From: Singulisphaera sp. GP187
GTDB lineage: Bacteria; Planctomycetota; Planctomycetia; Gemmatales; Gemmataceae
Length of the DNA stretch: 38,195 nucleotides
Assembly (NCBI GenBank): GCA_945905925.1
Contig: CAMDQN010000063.1
Location: forward strand, 1 to 38,195
Direction of reading: 5' to 3'
A program made the position numbers and the translations under genes. Below the pieces are notes generated by a model that did no database searches, was not told the origin of the DNA, and was given only the letters and a program-made list of their open reading frames with translations. Position 1 is the first letter of the stretch. Each line of letters starts with the position of its first letter. This document shows positions 35,767 through 38,195 of the stretch, piece after piece.

Positions 35767-38082
35767 ATGCCAACCGCACGCTACCACGCTCTGCTCTGTC
35801 GCGACGCCGCCGGCGGGTTCTCCGCGATCGCGCTGGACCTCGGCACCACCGGGTTCGGCGCCACCGCGAACGACGCGCGCGACGACCTGCGCGAATTCCT
35901 CCGCTGGCTGCACCGCAAAGAACACTGGACAACCGCACCGGACTTCGGTGAACCGGAATTGAGATGGTTCACCGTCGCGGTAAGACCCGAGTATCAGGGA
36001 CTGAATCGGCTGTACCCCACCGACTCTGAAGTGCCGGTGCGTGTGCCGTGCGTCGTCGGCACGCGCAAGAGCGGGCAGTACACGGCGGACCTGCCGCTAC
36101 TCGGCATCCGGTTCGATTACCCGAACCGCACCGAGTTGGAGAAGCTCGTCGAGCGGTACGTTTCGCAGAAGCTCGAAGGCTTGACGCCGGAACAAGTGGG
36201 GGCGTACCTTCCGCCGGTCGAGGCGGAGTTGCTCGAAATCGTAGTCTCCGTGCCGAAGGAGCCGCCCGGCGCGAATTTGACGATCCCACCGCCGCCGACG
36301 CTAGCGAAGGTTGCCGAACCGGTCGGGGACCGCGCCGTGCGGAAGGGCTACGCCCGCGCCTGGGGACGCGAAACCGAACTCGTGGCACTCGTCCGCAAAC
36401 TGCACCACGAGAAAGCCAACGTGCTCCTCGTCGGCGAGAGCGGAGTCGGCAAGACGACACTCATGGTGGACGCGGTGAAGGAGGCCGAGAAGTTCGCCCT
36501 GGAGGACGACGAACGCACGGGGCCGAAGCACAAGCGGCGGTTCTGGCTCACGTCCGCGGGGCGTCTCATCGCGGGGATGAAGTACCTCGGCCAGTGGGAA
36601 GAGCGCGTCGAATCGGTGATCGCGGAACTCGGCGAACTCGCTGGCGTGCTGTGCGCCGAAAGATTGTTGGAGTTGGTGCGCTCCGGCGGTCTCGGCCCGA
36701 CGGACAGCATCGCGGCGTTCCTGGCGCCGTACCTCGCGCGGGGCGAACTGCGGATGATCGCAGAGGTCACGCCCGCGGAACTCGACGCGTGCCGCCGACT
36801 CATGCCGGGTCTGCCCGATCTGTTCCAGATCGTGCGCGTGGAACCGTTCGAACGCGCTGCGGCGTTGTCCGTGATCGACCGACAACTCGAAGCGACTGCG
36901 AGTGGCCCCGGTGTCGAAGTCGAGCGTGGCACGGGCGAGCGGATCGTGCGACTATTCCGGCGGTTCATGCCGTATGCCGCGTTTCCCGGTCCGGCGTCCG
37001 GGTTCGCGCGCCAACTCGTCGATTCGCACGTGAAGCAAGACAAGAAACCGGTCACGCCGTCCGCGGTCGTGGATCAGTTCCGCAAACAGACCGGACTCCC
37101 GGAGTTGTTCCTGCGAGACGAAATCACGCTTCAGCGCGACGAGGTGTTGCACTGGTTCCGCGCGCGTGTGATCGACCAACCGGAAGCGTGCGAGGCCGCG
37201 ACGAACATCGTGATGACCGTGAAGGCTGGCCTCAACGACCCGACTCGACCGCCCGCGGTGATGCTGTTCTGTGGCCCGACCGGCGTCGGCAAAACGCACA
37301 TGGCCCAGGCGCTCGCGTCGTACTTCTTCTCGCACAGCGACGACACCGGCAAGAAGGGTGATGCGTCGCGCCTCATCAGATTGGACATGAGCGAATACGG
37401 TGGGTTCGACGCGGTGTACCGGTTGCTTGGCCCGCCGCGCGGCGAGCCTGGTGAGTTGGTCAAGCAGGTGCGCCGCCAGCCGTTCAGCGTGCTGCTGCTT
37501 GACGAAATCGAAAAGGCCGCCGCCGACGTGTTCGATACGCTCATGGGCGTGTTCGATGAGGGCCGGCTCACGGACCAGTACGGCCGCGTCACGAACTTCC
37601 GCAGCACGATCATCGTAATGACTTCGAACCTCGGCGCGGGGATGTCGCGCGCGGTGGGCTTCGAGGGCGAGAGTGCGGGCACGCGCTACCAAGATGTGGC
37701 GATGAAGTTCTTCCGCCCCGAGTTCTTCAACCGGATGGACGCGGTGGTGACGTTCCGCTCGCTGTTGCCGGCATCCGTGCGCGCGATCGCTTTGCGCGAA
37801 CTCGGCGCCATCGCGAAGCGCGAGGGGCTTGTTCGCGATGGCATCTCGGTGAAGTGGTCGGAGGCGCTGGTGGAACACCTCGCGGCGATCGGCTTTGACG
37901 CTCGCTACGGCGCACGCCCGCTCCAGCGCGCGATCGAGCGCGAAGTGGTGGCCCCGCTGGCGCGGTGGTTATTGACTAACGCTGTGGGTGAAGAGAAAAC
38001 GATTGAGGCGGATTGGAGAGAGGGGAGTTGCTCGTTCCGTCTGTTTAGGCGTCCGGCGTGTGGAGTTTTACCCATGAGTTGA
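35767..38082 (+). CDS. ClpA/ClpC-like AAA+ protein C (short form)
   Basis: A 771-residue paralogue lacking the long C-terminal region of A and B. The N-terminus (RYHALLCRDAAGGFSAIALD, then a helix) resembles a HicB-type strand-strand-helix fold, and a second unit (GTRKSGQYTADLPLLGIRFD) matches protein A's GQYVLARVLELGIEV. The first AAA+ domain has GESGVGKT (223-230) and pore loop AGMKYLGQWEER; its Walker B reads VLCAERLLEL (A297, E298) and its finger segment GLPDLFQIV. The second has GPTGVGKT (503-510), LLLDEIEKAA (D579, E580), the finger in FRPEFFNRMD and sensor 2 in GFDARYGARPLQRA, with pore loop GPPRGEPG (555-562). It ends soon after the second small domain. It starts 62 nt after gene B, so the three genes probably form one operon. 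Confidence 0.9.
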   Translation: MPTARYHALLCRDAAGGFSAIALDLGTTGFGATANDARDDLREFLRWLHRKEHWTTAPDFGEPELRWFTVAVRPEYQGLNRLYPTDSEVPVRVPCVVGTRKSGQYTADLPLLGIRFDYPNRTELEKLVERYVSQKLEGLTPEQVGAYLPPVEAELLEIVVSVPKEPPGANLTIPPPPTLAKVAEPVGDRAVRKGYARAWGRETELVALVRKLHHEKANVLLVGESGVGKTTLMVDAVKEAEKFALEDDERTGPKHKRRFWLTSAGRLIAGMKYLGQWEERVESVIAELGELAGVLCAERLLELVRSGGLGPTDSIAAFLAPYLARGELRMIAEVTPAELDACRRLMPGLPDLFQIVRVEPFERAAALSVIDRQLEATASGPGVEVERGTGERIVRLFRRFMPYAAFPGPASGFARQLVDSHVKQDKKPVTPSAVVDQFRKQTGLPELFLRDEITLQRDEVLHWFRARVIDQPEACEAATNIVMTVKAGLNDPTRPPAVMLFCGPTGVGKTHMAQALASYFFSHSDDTGKKGDASRLIRLDMSEYGGFDAVYRLLGPPRGEPGELVKQVRRQPFSVLLLDEIEKAAADVFDTLMGVFDEGRLTDQYGRVTNFRSTIIVMTSNLGAGMSRAVGFEGESAGTRYQDVAMKFFRPEFFNRMDAVVTFRSLLPASVRAIALRELGAIAKREGLVRDGISVKWSEALVEHLAAIGFDARYGARPLQRAIEREVVAPLARWLLTNAVGEEKTIEADWREGSCSFRLFRRPACGVLPMS

Positions 38083-38107
38083 CCTTTCGCCCCCTGTCCA
38101 GAGCGGT

Positions 38108-38130
38108 GATGATGGCGGTCCACCATCATC
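38108..38130. other. Short hairpin after the AAA+ cluster
   Basis: An 8-bp inverted repeat (GATGATGG / CCATCATC) with a 7-nt loop lies 25 nt after the stop of AAA+ gene C. There is no T-run, so a terminator role is doubtful. Confidence 0.35.
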
Positions 38131-38151
38131 CCATTCTCCCGAGTTTGAGTC

Positions 38152-38195
38152 ATGGACGACTCCGCTGACGGCATCGACGGCTTGCTCCGTTTGGC
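38152..38195 (+). CDS. Possible start of a downstream gene, cut by the window edge
   Basis: An ATG at 38152 opens a frame (MDDSADGIDGLLRLA) that is still open at the last base. No strong ribosome binding site is visible (upstream is CCCGAGTTTGAGTC). It is on the same strand as the AAA+ genes, about 70 nt after them, and could be a fourth member of that operon. Fourteen codons are too few to identify it. Confidence 0.3.
   Translation, partial: MDDSADGIDGLLRL

Noticed and set aside
28827-38082. Type VI secretion ClpV (TssH) or ordinary ClpB disaggregase
   Set aside because: No tss genes are nearby, the Clp_N repeats and middle domain are missing, and the second pore loop lacks YVG, which ClpV and ClpB keep.

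Overview
The window looks like a piece of a chromosome from a Gemmata-like planctomycete (family Gemmataceae). The DNA is GC-rich. It carries three adjacent proteins with the Gemmata-type TIGR02996 repeat-companion domain (LLAAI..N..DDTPRL.YADWLDEH) in front of leucine-rich repeats, two Cys/Val/Lys-rich YTV-like surface proteins, secreted DUF1080, DUF3160 and DUF6807 (PmoA-like) proteins, and a Tat-exported Gfo/Idh/MocA oxidoreductase. I did not see rRNA, tRNA, a CRISPR array, an insertion sequence or a prophage.

Layout. 1-125: 8-bp tandem repeat. 126-4756: STAS protein (-), CxxCH plus terpene-cyclase-like repeat protein (+), DUF1080 (-), YTV-like protein 1 (+) with a clear terminator, secreted isochorismatase-like hydrolase (+). 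4930-6600: ettA. 6755-10752: ABC export operon (ATPase, zinc-ribbon membrane protein, FtsX-type permease). 10771-13766: small coiled-coil protein (-), rsgA (-), DUF6807 (+). 13903-15837: lactate permease (-). 16344-17585: YTV-like protein 2 (+). 17764-19296: Tat-type oxidoreductase (-). 19521-25596: carA followed at short spacing by three TIGR02996-LRR genes. 25685-26266: thpR. 26363-28612: DUF3160 (-). 28827-38082: three tandem genes for large ClpA/ClpC-like AAA+ proteins, then the window ends.

The part most likely to be a new system is 28827-38082. The three proteins (1136, 1106 and 771 aa) share a plan: a non-Clp beta-rich N-terminal module, a divergent first AAA+ domain, and a well-conserved second AAA+ domain. 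In the first AAA+ domain the two adjacent arginines expected at the arginine-finger position are absent in all three, and the Walker B acidic pair is absent or reduced in two. In the second, the Gly-Tyr-Val-Gly pore loop is missing from all three, while Walker A, Walker B, the arginine finger and sensor 2 are intact. Each has an xGF tripeptide where ClpC carries its ClpP-docking VGF. The first two also end in a region that resembles the PCRF domain of peptide chain release factors, with no GGQ motif. This suggests a specialised three-component ATPase machine, possibly heteromeric and possibly touching ribosomes or nascent chains; that role is inference.

The intergenic spaces hold several dispersed palindromic repeat families. 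A CCCTCCCTGCAGGGAGGG family occurs four times, twice joined to a second palindrome, AGCCGCTCGCGGCT. Others are a GTCGCGGCTAAAC family, a nested CGCCCCAACGGGGCG element, and a palindrome that appears to have inserted in frame into rsgA. Similarity calls come from reading motifs by eye; no database search was run.
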